Origin: Daldinia sp. FL1419
Lineage: Eukaryota; Ascomycota; Sordariomycetes; Xylariales; Hypoxylaceae
DNA: 64,000 bases
Direction: 5' to 3'
NCBI GenBank assembly: GCA_025201765.1
Contig: MU623349.1
Span: forward strand, 186,001 to 250,000
This document shows positions 10,511-21,725 of this stretch, piece by piece. Both the position numbers and the translations under genes were made by a program. Every line of letters begins with the position of its first letter. Position 1 is the first letter of the stretch. The notes beneath the pieces were generated by a model. The model had not been told where the DNA came from and ran no database searches. It worked only from the letters and a program-made list of their open reading frames with translations.

Positions 10511-11512
10511 CTATGTTAGCTCTAGCGCCGCGGCATCGTTATTATCCTCAATCTTAACATCATCCCTCTCCTTTCGCCTCTTCACACACCAATCCCCCAA
10601 AATCTTCCATATTCTCTCCTTCTCCTCTGGCCTCAGCGAAGCCGCAAGCCCACTGGTACTAGTCGCCACAAACACTCTCGTGCCCTCCCAAGGCTCCTTT
10701 CCATCTTTTCCATCAATAACACCCATCCTCTCCTGCTGCCACCCGTACTGAAACTCGCCCTTCGTGAGAGCTCGACCATGGCGCACACGGAAAACGCTCT
10801 CCCAGATACTCTTGCCCGTGATACACGCGACCTCGGGCCTCCAGCGACGGCACTTATCCTCGAGAATCGCAACGCCCTCGTCCATCTCGGCTTTGCTTAA
10901 TTCAGCACCGTTGCGGGACGGACGAGCCACGATGTTAGTGTGGCCGAGCGAGTACCGCGCCGGCATCGTCTGGTCCTCGTGTGCATGGCATCTCTCAGGC
11001 GTAATCCCAGATGAGTAGAGCAGTTTCCAAAAGAGATTGGAGGGGTGTGCGTATGCGTGCCCGACACGTGCCGTCTGCAGGCCTGGATTCAGACCGATGA
11101 AGAGAATTAAGAGGTTCGGTGCGATGGCATCAGGAAGAAGGGGCAAGTGAGCGTATGTTGAGGGTGGGGCGTATGAAGATGGTGCCCTGGATCGCTTTTT
11201 AGGAGAAGGCGAGGCGGAAGCTAGCGGGGTGTTCTTCCTACTGCTGCCGTCTGCATCTGATGCCCCTGGTTGTGTTTTGCGTTTCCTAGATTTAGGTGGC
11301 GCTTCTAATGGGACTGAGGATGAGTGCTGAGATGAGGCAGCTGATTGAGGTGTCAGGAGTCTTTGACTTCGGCGTGGTGGAGTAGAAGGCGAGCTCTGCT
11401 TTGGCCCCTTGAACATGAAATTCTTTAATTGAAGACGACCTTCAAAGCTAGTCTCCCCAAGAAAGTTGCTTGTTTGTTCAAGTGCCTGTCGACTATCTCC
11501 ATCGGCCGCCAT
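10511..11512 (-). CDS. G/T(U) mismatch-specific DNA glycosylase, TDG/Mug family
   Basis: An intronless 333 aa protein. Residues 1-120 are basic, Ser/Pro-rich and disordered. The catalytic domain then shows motif 1, LLILFIGLNPGLQTARVGHA, with the family's catalytic Asn in GLNPG, followed by HPSNLFWKLLYSSG. The second motif is VATSTSGLAASL near residue 290, where TDG family members have N/T-S-S-G. Mug/TDG enzymes remove uracil or thymine from mispairs with guanine in base excision repair, acting in the nucleus; fission yeast Thp1 is the best known fungal member. The C-terminal tail is basic then acidic. The start is ATG 11512. Divergent from UAP1. Family assignment is firm; exact substrate preference is not visible. 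Confidence 0.85.
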   Translation of the reverse strand: MAADGDSRQALEQTSNFLGETSFEGRLQLKNFMFKGPKQSSPSTPPRRSQRLLTPQSAASSQHSSSVPLEAPPKSRKRKTQPGASDADGSSRKNTPLASASPSPKKRSRAPSSYAPPSTYAHLPLLPDAIAPNLLILFIGLNPGLQTARVGHAYAHPSNLFWKLLYSSGITPERCHAHEDQTMPARYSLGHTNIVARPSRNGAELSKAEMDEGVAILEDKCRRWRPEVACITGKSIWESVFRVRHGRALTKGEFQYGWQQERMGVIDGKDGKEPWEGTRVFVATSTSGLAASLRPEEKERIWKILGDWCVKRRKERDDVKIEDNNDAAALELT

Positions 11513-13118
11513 TGTGGTAATTTTTGATACACACCAGCGTAAGATAACTATTCCACTGAATAATCTAAGGTTAGGTGCCTTGGTTCGCTTCTTAGCCTAG
11601 TTAGGTGGATAGATATATATGTATGTCTTTGCGTAGGTACCGAAAGTGAAAGTAAAAAGTTTCGTTTACACTGAATTGCTAGGAGTCCCTAGGAAGGAAA
11701 GAAGAAGCTGATATCCAGATACATTACAAGTACCTCAATTTCCTCGGGCTAGCGCATGCATGTTGTCATACAGTTGAACCCTATTAGTCGGGTTTCCGGG
11801 GTAGTCGCCACTGGGAAGAGGTAGTTTTGACTTGCCGATACATACACTACAATTAGGTTCCGTAGGTACATGTTGTTTTGCTAAGGCCTAATGGAATTAC
11901 AGAGGTTTGATGATCAATAAGGGTACCAAGTTTAGGTCAAGTACCAATGTATCTTGACATAACACAAGTTCGTATTTTTTATGCACCATCTGCACTATCA
12001 ACGTCTTATAGAAGTCAGGAACTGACTATAGATGCCAATTGAATAAATAGCACAACCGAAACCTTCGTGTTGATGTCAGTTCGGGACTTTTAATGCTGTT
12101 TGAATCCTCGTATCGAAGTCCAGATCGGAAGGGCTTATCAGGGATTCTTGCAGAAGCCGGCAGCGGCGCGATCCAAAGCCTCCAAAACTGCGGACACAAC
12201 CTGCAGATCGGATACGGCGAGTCAGGTACCGCTAGTCTCCTGCAAATTCAATTTACCGCTCGGTGAATTACGTATGTGCTCATACTTATTGGATAAATAA
12301 TTCATCGGGAAAATTCCAAGTGATTTCACAATTGCAATATCACACATATTACACGTTGTCAGCCTGCCAATCTATGTGCTAAACTGCTAACGCATAACAA
12401 AAACGGCGGCCATGCAGACTTCTGGGCTATGCGAAATCTGATTTGAACGATGTAGCGAATAGGAGGTGGCTGCGTCGCCGCATGGCTTGTCGAAGCGGTG
12501 AGGTTGCGAGATACAAAGCATCCAACCAGATAATAAAGATGGATAAGGGAGGGCGGGAGAAGAACAGGAGATCCTGGGCGATGGTGTCACTAACGCACTA
12601 ACGCACTGGCACACTTAACACGCTAAATAGCGGAGGGGCAATGATGAAGCAATGCGAAAAGCTGAAGCTCTTAAAAATTCCCCCTCAATCCCACTAAGTC
12701 TGCATGTTACGCCGGGTACCTATCTACTATGTATTGTACCCATTGGAAGGTAGCTTCTTCTACCATAATATTACTATAGCAAAATGCCCAGGCAAGTGCC
12801 CAAGCCTTTAATGGTACCTACCTGGTACCTAGTATACATGCAGACTTACACTGGGATCCCCTGTTCCTGCCCCTCAGCCCCCCTCAGCTCCTCCAGCTTA
12901 TTTGTTTCCCAGGGAATCCCTTATTAACATACTTGTCCTTCTCTTTCTTACCTTCTCAACGACAAACATTTACTCTGTCCATAAGGCCAATACTCGTTTT
13001 CTAACTCTTGGGCTATCTCCTGGCAAGCGATTGGCAGATTTCCTACCTCCTTTCCTCTTCATCCGATAGACTTCGATAGGTCGTATTTACTCTTGCCACT
13101 TCAACACCAACATCAACC
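11513..13118. promoter_or_regulatory. Divergent intergenic region, TDG / UAP1
   Basis: 1.6 kb between divergent starts. It contains GGTACC/CCTAGG palindromes (11630s, 12715-12730, 12813-12831) and, from about 12930 to 13118, a strongly pyrimidine-rich stretch that is probably the UAP1 5' leader. No other gene is supported; short frames at 12100-12614 look random. Confidence 0.4.
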
Positions 13119-14697
13119 ATGCCAGAGTTCACTCCCACTGAGGTCCAAAACCTCAAGTCCGTTTACGAAAAGGCCGGTCAAGGCCACGTATTTACCTACT
13201 TCGACTCCCTAAGCCAGCCCGAGCAGAAGGCCTTCTTCGAACAACTCCAGAAGATCGATCCCGCTAGAGTGCACAAGCTACGAGACCTTGCTCTAAACCC
13301 GCCGACAGAGGAGGGACAGGTTGTCCTCGAGCCACTTCCTGATTCGGCAAACGCTAGCATCTACGATTCAAAGCCGGAGGACATTCAAAGATGGTATGAC
13401 CTCGGTCTGGAGCTGATTGGAAAGGGCGAAGTTGCCGTGGTTTTACTAGCCGGTGGTCAGGGTACTCGCCTTGGAAGCAAGGCCCCCAAGGGAGCCTTTG
13501 ATATCAAACTTCCTTCTCATAAATCTCTCTTCCAAATTCAAGCCGAGCGAATCTTAAAGATTCAAGAGTTAGCTGCTGCGCGGGCCGCAGACCCTAGCAA
13601 GGCCGTAATTCCATGGTTTATCATGACCAGTGGTCCTACACGTGGACCGACTGAGAAATTCTTCAAAAAGGAAAAGCTCAATGAACTCAGCGACGAGGAG
13701 AACGCGATCAGAGCGAATGGCAAGCCCTACTTTGGCCTCGACCCGAAGAACGTAACCATCTTCGAGCAAGGTGTGCTCCCTTGCATCACAAACGATGGAA
13801 AGTTTATGCTCGCAAGCAAGGGTAAGCTTGCAGTTGCCCCCGACGGCAACGGTGGTCTATATAAGGCTCTACAAGACGAAGGAGTACTCGACAAAATGCG
13901 TCCCAATATCAAGCACGTCCACGCGTACTGCGTTGACAACTGCCTAGCCAAGGTTGCGGATCCAATCTTCATTGGATTTGCCGCCGAGAAGAAGGTCAAG
14001 ATCGCCACCAAGGTTGTCAGGAAGCGAGATGCGAAGGAATCCGTAGGTCTCATTCTCCAAAAGAATGGCAAGCCCGACGTAGTCGAATACTCGGAAGTCG
14101 ACGACGCTACCTGTCAGGCGGTAGACCCCAAGCAGCCCAGCATCCTTAAGTTCCGCGCTGCCAACATCGTCAACCACTACTACTCCTTTGAATATTTAGA
14201 CAGCATGGGAGATGCTGTTAACAGCCTACCGCCACACGTCGCCCGAAAGAAGATTCCCTTTTTCGACACCGAGAAGGGCGAGGCCGTAGACCCCAAGACA
14301 CCCAACGGTATCAAACTAGAGCAGTTCGTCTTCGACAACTTCAAGTGGCTTAACCTGAATGAGTTCGCTTGCTTCGAGGTTAAGCGCGAAGAGGAATTCT
14401 CCCCTCTCAAGAACGCAGACCCAGCCCGGAAGGCTGACGGGACATTTGAGAAAGAGCCTGAGGACAGCCCTACAACTAGCCGTAGACACATCAAGGAACA
14501 AGGTCGACGATGGGTCGAAGCAGCTGGCGCAACCGTCAAGAACGGAGATGCCGATGGTGGTCTTGAAGTTTCTCCACTTACCAGCTACGTAAGTCCCCTT
14601 ACACAACAAGAATTTAGAAATCTTCTAACACGACGTGCAGAGCGGCGAGGGTCTAGAGAGATTCAAGGGGCAGACTATCGAAAAAGCTACCATTTAG
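13119..14697 (+). CDS. UAP1: UDP-N-acetylglucosamine pyrophosphorylase
   Basis: Two exons, 13119-14588 and 14641-14697, giving 508 aa. The enzyme makes UDP-GlcNAc from UTP and GlcNAc-1-phosphate in the cytosol, the last step of the hexosamine pathway feeding chitin, N-glycans and GPI anchors. The nucleotide-binding signature LAGGQGTRLGSKAPKG lies near residue 110, followed by QAERILKIQELA and the MTSGPTRGPTE segment, then VHAYCVDNCLAKVADP and FRAANIVNHYYS; these are hallmarks of the eukaryotic UAP family. Without splicing the frame would run into an unrelated basic tail; the 52 nt intron (GTAAGT ... GTGCAG) restores the canonical ending SGEGLERFKGQTIEKATI. A pyrimidine-rich leader precedes the ATG. 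Confidence 0.93.
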
Positions 14698-15000
14698 ATA
14701 AGCAAAAAGATAGATGCTCCGATAGACAAATTAATAAAACCTATATAATACCCGAAAGGGGGAGATGTCAGCATATATCAGTCGCCTAACTAGACTCGGG
14801 CGTATTCCTGCACCAAACGGTTTAGAAAATGAAGCTGTGTAATTCGCGTAAAAATAAAAAATAAAAAAGGAGCACCAATTCGGCGTTTGTCAATACGGAA
14901 ACCAAGTGCTGATGAAAATATTTACTCTAATTTCTTAGCGAGCTTTGATTTGAGAGCAGTAGATGCCGGTATAATCTAACCCTTTGCGTAGTATCACCCA
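14698..15000. other. Convergent intergenic region UAP1 / SDR
   Basis: Short convergent 3' flanks. An A-rich run lies at 14850-14870. Nothing else seen. Confidence 0.35.
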
Positions 15001-15993
15001 TCACCATGGTATTCCCTTGCCATCTATCGCATTGATAAACCTTCCAGAGCTATTGTTGCGATTTGAATTATCGATCTAGTTAAGTTAAAGCCTCGTTTGA
15101 GAAAGATGTAGTATCGACATACTTACCAAGCTTATGATCCTTTCGGCGCTATCTTCTTTCGTATAAGGCGCTTTCTCTAAGCCCAGATACTCAGCAGTCC
15201 CTCTTCCCATATCTGTATCCACAAGACTAAGCTGAAGTTAGTCCTAGTCGCGAAGATTCTCTACCCATTTTGTACTGACCCTGGATTTACGGCGACCGCA
15301 GTGAGCCAGGTGTTCCCGCAGTGTGCCGCCCTGTAGGAGGTAAGTTGCTATATCTTCTTCGATATGGAGGGAGCAATTCGATGATATAACATAATAACTT
15401 AAGTCTTACATAGTGATCCAATTGAGGGCAGCTTTTGATATACAATATGCCGGCGCGACGTGTGCTTTATAAGGCTCCATAGCACTGATGGAGCCAGCAG
15501 CACTGCTGATAGTCACAAATTTAGCATCGCTAGACTTTTGAAGTAACGAATGGCAAGCCTGGTACAGAGCAATAGCGCCAACGGCGTTGATATTAAACGC
15601 GCCGGTTACATCCTCAAGGCTGACGGTTTCGAGCGATACGATGGGCGGGCTAATACCAGCGTTAGCTATCACGATGTCGATGTGATCGATACCCGCAGCC
15701 TTGATTTCCTCTACTGCACGAGTCGCGTCTTCGGGAGCGGAACTCTCAATCTTGACTAGAAGTAGTTTGGATCCGCCCCCTTTGGGGGACGCCTTCAACT
15801 CGGTAACCCCCCGGGCTTTCTCATCCCGGATGCTCCCCACCACAGTACAATTCGGCCTTGACAGATAAATCCGAGCCAAAGCATTCCCGATACCTGGTCT
15901 TCTAGTTAATTTAAACGTTGCTGAACCGAAAGCGAAATATGCTAGCTCACCACGACCCGCGCCAGTAACGAGAATTATCAGCTGCTTTTCCAT
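15001..15993 (-). CDS. Short-chain dehydrogenase/reductase (SDR), five exons
   Basis: Exons on the minus strand: 15993-15951, 15893-15410, 15330-15280, 15226-15127, 15075-15001 (753 nt, 250 aa, the usual size of classical SDRs). The first join rebuilds the cofactor motif TGAGRGIG (T10-G17). Further motifs are IVIANAGISP (NAG at 92-94), the catalytic Ser in VTISSAAGS (about 144), and Y164-x3-K168 in AYCISKAAL. After exon 3 the sequence reads VNPGLVDTDMG, a typical SDR block, and the last exon ends GRFINAIDGKGIPW. NAD(P)H-dependent reduction of a small carbonyl compound is expected; the substrate is unknown. The related fungal proteins are often found in secondary-metabolite clusters (Nor-1-like ketoreductases). 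The neighbour on the same strand is a wax-synthase-like acyltransferase. All splice sites conform to GT-AG and keep frame. Confidence 0.8.
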
Positions 15994-17013
15994 TCTGGGT
16001 AGATATTCCAGGTATTTACTTATCACGACAACCGGCGATATTAAGTTTCAATAAATAGGTCAAAATGGACTGTCTATAAAACCAATACCGAGCAGCAGTT
16101 AGTCGGTTTATCACGCGCTCTAGGATCGAATACCTAGGAGCGGGGGCAAATCCATACTAAAGTATTACTATGTAATCTCACCCATAGTGTGCGTCTATCA
16201 AGAACGACGATAGCTTGCATAGAGGAACCTGGGTAAAGCTATACTCAACTAAAAGCATAGTTGGTATTATCGTTGGCTTTCAGTTGGTATATCTTGTCCT
16301 AATTCCCAAAACTTGTCTTGGAACCAATATGGGTGTATTATTTATCACCATATACAAACCAGTCGTTCCTAGAAGCCTTGTTTCTACCTAAATAATCTCC
16401 TTTGATGCATTTTTTTTCTCGGTCAGCTCTTCAACAATGCTGGCCCATCTGGGGGCGGGACATTTGTCCAGGCCTGGCTTAGGAGCTCCGATAGCGAGAA
16501 ATTTGTTAATATTCATGAGAGGCTTCGAAGCAGTTTCCCCCCAGAATATACATGGGCCGCCTTCATCTCAGCCTTAAGGGTATTAGTTTCGTTTACGACC
16601 TTTTTACCCTCGTTCGCCCACACTAATAAAGTCTACTCATAATTCAGCCTTGCTGAAACAATAGGATCAGTTCTCTATTTTTGTGGCGATCATAGTACTC
16701 GTCTCTGGTTAATTTTAGACCTAGACTTTACTCGAGGTTGCAAAATTATCGCAAAAAAAGACACCGTAATTGCGGACTAGCAATTACACCTTGTATACTA
16801 CGTGACAAAAATTCTTGATATGTCAGAATTCTCTTCAACCCCATTTCATCGTGATTATCCTCCACATAGCCGGCGGAGAGCCATCAATTGTTGTCTTGTA
16901 TAAATCGTCACGGGTAAATAGACATAGAACACCACTTGGAGGGTAAAGTAATAAAGGTGATTTTATATATTAGCAAGGGGTAGGTAACTTAAACGCTTAC
17001 GTCCAAGATATCT
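15994..17013. other. Spacer between SDR and acyltransferase
   Basis: 1.0 kb with no intact gene. It contains one coding-like stretch at 16427-16642 on the opposite strand, listed separately. The rest is AT-leaning and featureless. Confidence 0.35.
16427..16642 (+). pseudogene. Coding-like fragment of unknown family
   Basis: A 71-residue open stretch follows a good 3' splice-like tract (T-run then CTCGGTCAG) and ends with TAA at 16640-16642. It reads LFNNAGPSGGGTFVQAWLRS and continues with SFPPEYTWAAFISALRVLVSF. The residue composition is more protein-like than its surroundings, but no upstream exon or start codon is evident and I recognise no family. It could be the last exon of a decayed accessory gene belonging to the same patch. 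Confidence 0.3.
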
Positions 17014-18340
17014 TCACCAAAATATCCGCTCCTTGATATAATTTATGATACTAATTAGCACAAGCCAGCCACCTGATGTCCTTTCGTGAATGATAGGATA
17101 TACATAGCTAGGTACCGTCCATGTCATCCAAAGACTCAGCCAAATAAAACTGATGTAACGTTGAACATATCGTGGGACTATGTCGGTACCGGGTACCAGA
17201 CTGACTATATCTTCTATCAAAATACCTGCTGGTTGAATCAAGAAGAAGCGTAGTGCCCCAGAGTCGGCAACCGGTATTCCTGTATTTACACTTTTAGTCT
17301 TAAACTCCAATGGGATACTTATTTCATAACATACCTAAAGAAAAGTCGATGGCAATATGAAAAACGCCAGAGATAGCAAATATAAGGAAGACCCGCAAAT
17401 ACTGAGCTAACTTTCCATTCTTTTGTAGTTGAAGGATGTTATCCGTCAAACAATTCGCCAAGGCGTGGTGCCAATGACTATTGGTCTGAGGCCAAAATAG
17501 GCTATATACACGTTAGCTAGGATAACCAATACTGAACTCAAGGCCTCATACATACCTCCAGAAGTATCTTAGACTAAAAGACCCAAAAATAGGTCCAGTA
17601 AAGGGGGGCCAGTCTGATGGGGAACTTAGGCCCGTAGCCACGCAGACAAAAGACAAAACTGCGTATACTCCTCTCTGAAGTGCCATGATGCTTGCACTGA
17701 GTCCAACAGATACAAAATATCTCATTTCAAGTTCCCTAACCGGAACCTTTCCCTTTCTAGTGAACAAGCTAATTTTATCGGGGGAATAAAGTTTTCTCGT
17801 GGCAATATTGTCCTGTAAAAAGTCTATAGTACCAAGCACTAGACAGCAAATAATTATCGTCCAGCTAGCACGGATAAGAAAGCGGCCAGGCGAATACGAT
17901 ATTCTATCAAGTCGCGATCCCGTCCTGATTTGGTACGGCGTATTCACAAAACGCCATGAGAAGATAGTTGAGAAGCCGAATTTTATGCGAGGCACGATGT
18001 TTAATTGACGTGATCGTGATCTCGAGTATGACCTCGAATTGCTAGCCCTTCTTTTCCGGTTGGTAAGACCATTAGTTGGTCCCTGAGCATCGAAGCTCCA
18101 GCCACTGATAATAGCAACGTCTAGGTAATGCAACAAGGAGAAAAGCGTATAGCCCCCAAGAATTAACGTCCAAGTGATTCTTCCAGTATATTCCAGAGAA
18201 CTCGAAAGACAATGGTACGTAAAAGAGGCCAGAGCGGATAAAGTGATTAGACGTAGAGGCGATGAAGGGGACGTGAACCCAATGACTATCGACGCGAGTA
18301 GGACGACCGCCACGGTATCGAATACAGGATTATAATTCAT
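17014..18340 (-). CDS. Wax-synthase-domain (MBOAT-like) membrane acyltransferase
   Basis: Exons on the minus strand: 18340-17556, 17477-17335, 17279-17014 (1194 nt, 397 aa). The protein has about seven hydrophobic segments. The key block is SDWPPFTGPIFGSFSLRYFW, which joins across the first intron to SHWHHALANCL: this matches the wax-synthase pattern of a Pro-rich loop, SLRxFW and a W-H-x-x-L motif carrying the catalytic His. The third segment GVFHIAIDF is the usual second His region. In fungi such enzymes are best known as acetyl-/acyltransferases in meroterpenoid and other secondary-metabolite pathways. Substrate unknown. Introns are 78 nt (GTATGT ... CAATAG) and 55 nt (GTATGT ... TACAG). 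The SDR at 15001-15993 is on the same strand, 1 kb away. Confidence 0.7.
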
Positions 18341-18977
18341 CGTGTGGAGTTGGTGTCGACTCCGAAAGATTAGAGAAGGAAGATTTAAAACGAGTGAAGT
18401 AATAATAGAAAAGCTTAAAGCTAAACGTTCTCATAAAATACTTGCCTAAGGTACCGAGACATTCTCTTTCACATTTTGGCGAGGAGGATTTGCTGAAAGG
18501 AGAGAAAGACCCGCCAGGCAAAAAATGTCTTACCATACATTAGGTAATTCAAGTATATACATGTACCTCTATAAGAAGTACATTATGAGATACATTTGAA
18601 TGAATGGAAGGAATAAGTTACCTATTTACAACATATAGTGTCCAACTTAAATTTATATAATTTCCGTTTTAGAAATTAACGTAGGAAGTAGCCATGGCCG
18701 TATTGAAATCCTGTACCACAGTTATGAACCTAACCTAGTACGTTGTAGGAAAAGTTTGACAGTTTCATATTTAAATATTTCATTCCCTACTCCTTCTGAC
18801 TGGAGCATGCGTGCCTGGGGCATTCAAATTTGCTCCAGCACTGTACAACCCCAACACTGGTGCATCAACTCGGCACGTTGACTCTGCAACATCACGAATC
18901 ACTAGCGGTATCTAAAGGCTAACGTATTATCATCCCAGTCGTCTCCCACACAAAACTTGAACCCACTACCCAAAAGA
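18341..18977. other. Intergenic spacer
   Basis: Holds the presumed promoter of the acyltransferase (minus) and the upstream region of the F-box remnant (plus). No site identified. Confidence 0.3.
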
Positions 18978-19226
18978 ATGGACTTGGCCATTCGACGTCG
19001 AGGTATTGTCGACCTATCTAACGAACTGCTTGTGGAGATATTCGAGGACTTCAAATACTTCTATCTCCATGATCGGTCCACAAAGTTTGATGACAAAGGG
19101 TATCAAGGTATCAAGAATATACGCCTCGCATGTAAGAGGTTCTGCACCGCCAGCTCCCATCTACTCCTGGTAGATGTCCGTATAGACCTAAATTTCTGTC
19201 AGGGTTCTAGCCTGTGCTACATATAG
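18978..19226 (+). pseudogene. Truncated F-box gene remnant
   Basis: Starting at ATG 18978, 82 residues include DLSNELLVEIFEDF followed by IKNIRLACKRFCTASSHLLL, a clear F-box N terminus as in large fungal F-box families that normally run to 400-600 aa. The frame stops at 19224-19226 within a perfect hairpin (19217-19251). Downstream, in another frame (about 19261-19399), a coding-like run contains ERLKVVSLLLDPPRDNFASL, which resembles the continuation of such a protein. I read this as a broken gene: the frame is lost at the hairpin. A short expressed F-box peptide cannot be excluded. Confidence 0.5.
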
Positions 19227-19251
19227 AACAAAGGACTTGTTCTATATGTAG
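19217..19251. repeat. Perfect inverted repeat (hairpin) at break of F-box remnant
   Basis: Arms CTACATATAGAACAA (19217-19231) and TTGTTCTATATGTAG (19237-19251) are perfectly complementary over 15 bp around a 5-base loop AGGAC. It sits exactly where the F-box frame ends. Confidence 0.85.
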
Positions 19252-19653
19252 TCGCCCTTAGCCATAGTTGTAGATAGGTTCCTCGCGGAACGACTAAAAG
19301 TTGTTTCCTTGCTTCTTGATCCGCCTCGTGACAATTTCGCCTCACTTCAAGTCTTTTCTGAATTCGAGTGTTATCGTGTTTATTTGTGTCTATTGTATTA
19401 ATACACAATTTTTTATTCAATAGAATGGCAGATCAAAATAATGTTATAGAAACTAGCTTATTATTTCGTATTTACTATTAGTGATATCTAGGTAGATATT
19501 ATAACAGGTTGTAGGTGATATGTAATATGCCACGTCAAGTATAAGCGACGGCGTAAAAATTTCATCTTTATCATGGGAATTACGCGCCATGCCTATCAAG
19601 CATCTACCTAATATGTAGTAACAGTATGAGAAACCCTATTCCTATGGCGATAT

Positions 19654-20690
19654 TTACATTTCGCCGCACTGAGCAATAACCACATCCATATCTGGTATGT
19701 CCCGTCCACGTCTACCGGTTTTTGTCTTTTCTATTTTCTCGATGACGTCTAGTCCGTCGACAACTTTACCGAACACAACATGCTTCCCGTCAAGGTGCGG
19801 AGTTGGCACCGTCGTGATGAAGAATTGCGACCCATTGGTATGAGGGCCCGAGTTCTGATCTACAGTTAGTATGAATAGGGGGTGATAAGACGGCGAGGCT
19901 TACAGCCATCGACAAGAGTCCTTTCTGAGTGTGCTTTAGTTCAAAGTTTTCATCTTGAAACTGCTTGGTTCCGTAGATACACTGGGAGGGGGTTAGCGTT
20001 TGCATCTATCAGATCTTTCCGAGCAAACTCACAGTACTGCCGGTGCCGTCACCGTTAAGAAAGTCCCCGCCCTGGATCATGAAATTGCTGATCTGTGACT
20101 TATAAGTATTCTGTTATCGTCATTTCAGCTGGAGAAGGCATACGATTCTATGGAACTTGCTTCCCTTGTAACCCTGACTCTGGCCTCGACTATTCTTGTA
20201 CTCGCCCGTGCAGAATTGGCGAAAGTTCTCCGCGGTGCGAGGGACGATATCCTTGAAGAGCTCAAATGTGATTCGTCCGAGGGGTTCGCCTGCTGCTGGT
20301 TAGATATGGCTATGACGTACGGCACGACAAAGCATTGCTATAAACAGGCCTGGTGATCCCATGTGAATATCCCACGAGGATAGACAAGGACATCACGTGA
20401 CGTCTTTCAAGATCTAGATTCCGAGACGGGATCTAAGATGGGACCATAGAGTCTTGGCCTTTGTTGGTAGTAAAAATAACGGACGATAATAACTTCGGGA
20501 AGCCTTACCTCCGAGCGTAACGTCAAAGAAAACCCTAGTAGTTCCAACTGATTAGAATAGCTGCTCAGCTCCGGAAGGCCGGGTATGGGCTGACGAAGCC
20601 TACTCAGCCAACTCAGCCACGGCAGAAGAAAGAAAGCACCTTGGAGACTCACAGAGGGTTTCCGGAAGCCGGAAGTTGCGTTGGCGCCAT
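19654..20690 (-). CDS. Peptidyl-prolyl cis-trans isomerase, cyclophilin H (Cyp3) type
   Basis: Six exons on the minus strand: 20690-20653, 20534-20509, 20289-20144, 20092-20033, 19981-19904, 19854-19654; 549 nt, 182 aa. The protein is a single cyclophilin domain: NPLVFFDVTLGGEPLGRITF, FKDIVPRTAENFRQFCTGEY, FHRIISNFMIQGGDF with catalytic R69, F74 and Q77, SMANSGPHTNGSQFFIT, DGKHVVFG and the ending VVIAQCGEM. That ending and the length match the H type (human PPIH, fungal cyp-3), a cyclophilin bound to U4/U6 snRNP. The position of CypA Trp121 is His here (TPHLDGKH), which usually means weaker cyclosporin binding. All introns are GT-AG and keep frame; no single long open frame reveals this gene. 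Confidence 0.9.
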
Positions 20691-21725
20691 CTTCGGGTGG
20701 TACGGGGAAAAGCGTGAATGGGGTGATAGGCGACTCGGGGTACGGCGAGAATACTAAAAGCGGGTAGCTTAGTTGGGTAGTATCTCAGTAAGCTTTATTA
20801 GATAGGTGTACTATCGTAGCTACGTCGGTGTAGGCGGAGGTGGGCGTAGTTGAGAATGAAAATGGTCGGGTTCGGGTATAAGATAGCCGAGTAGTGAAGT
20901 TCGGAAAGAGGTCTGGAAGGAATGAGTTTAGTTCACTTGCCCTTCGTACTACCACTAGTCTACCGGATTCAGGAAAGTATAACCAGTCAGCTGCCATGAT
21001 CGACTATACATGCATATATGTAATTATTTCCATATCAAAAAGGTTTGCGGTCGCGGGGCTAGTGCCAAGTGGGGACCAAGCAGATTTGACTTGGTGGGGT
21101 TTTTGGTATCGAAACTTGGGAAACTTCCGTAATCTGGGGGAAGGCGTTTCGCTCGTTATCGCTTTTGCTACTCCCTTTTGTCCCTAATAAATAAATCTCT
21201 TCTCCCTAGCGTTATGAACTACAATAGCAGTAAGCGTTTAAAAAACTAATACTTTTCAGGCACGGTCATAGCGTCTCAAGACTTTAGTTCATAAGTAACC
21301 TAGGTTGTCTTTACATTGGTAGTTACCTAGTATTCAGATTAGAAGAATTACTAACAGACTTTATTCGATGCGAGTCGTGCTATGTGATACTTAAGCGGCT
21401 ATCCTGCATTAGCTCCTCAAGAGATCGACATTAATCGTCCGTTGTCGAGAATGACCTCATGAGCAGACCCATACAACCTCAATAGACCAATGCAATTGTC
21501 TTCCCCCGCCTGTGATGACACCTATTTGCTATAATAACAAAATGGTAACCAACCGTTTATAATTTGCAATTTGTAATTCGCGTGGGCGAAAAAAAAAAAG
21601 GAAAGAAAAGAAAGAAAAAGAAAGCTAACAGAATTTGCTTTACGGAATCGTGGAAAACGGTCCTAATCCCTCTTGACTATCAGAGCACTTATACTACTAT
21701 TTGCTACTACTAGTTAAATCATGTA
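20691..21725. other. Upstream region of cyclophilin gene, no gene seen
   Basis: 1.0 kb, containing the cyclophilin promoter. A purine tract (A-run followed by GGAAAGAAAAG-type repeats) lies at 21588-21627. Open frames here look random. Confidence 0.35.
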
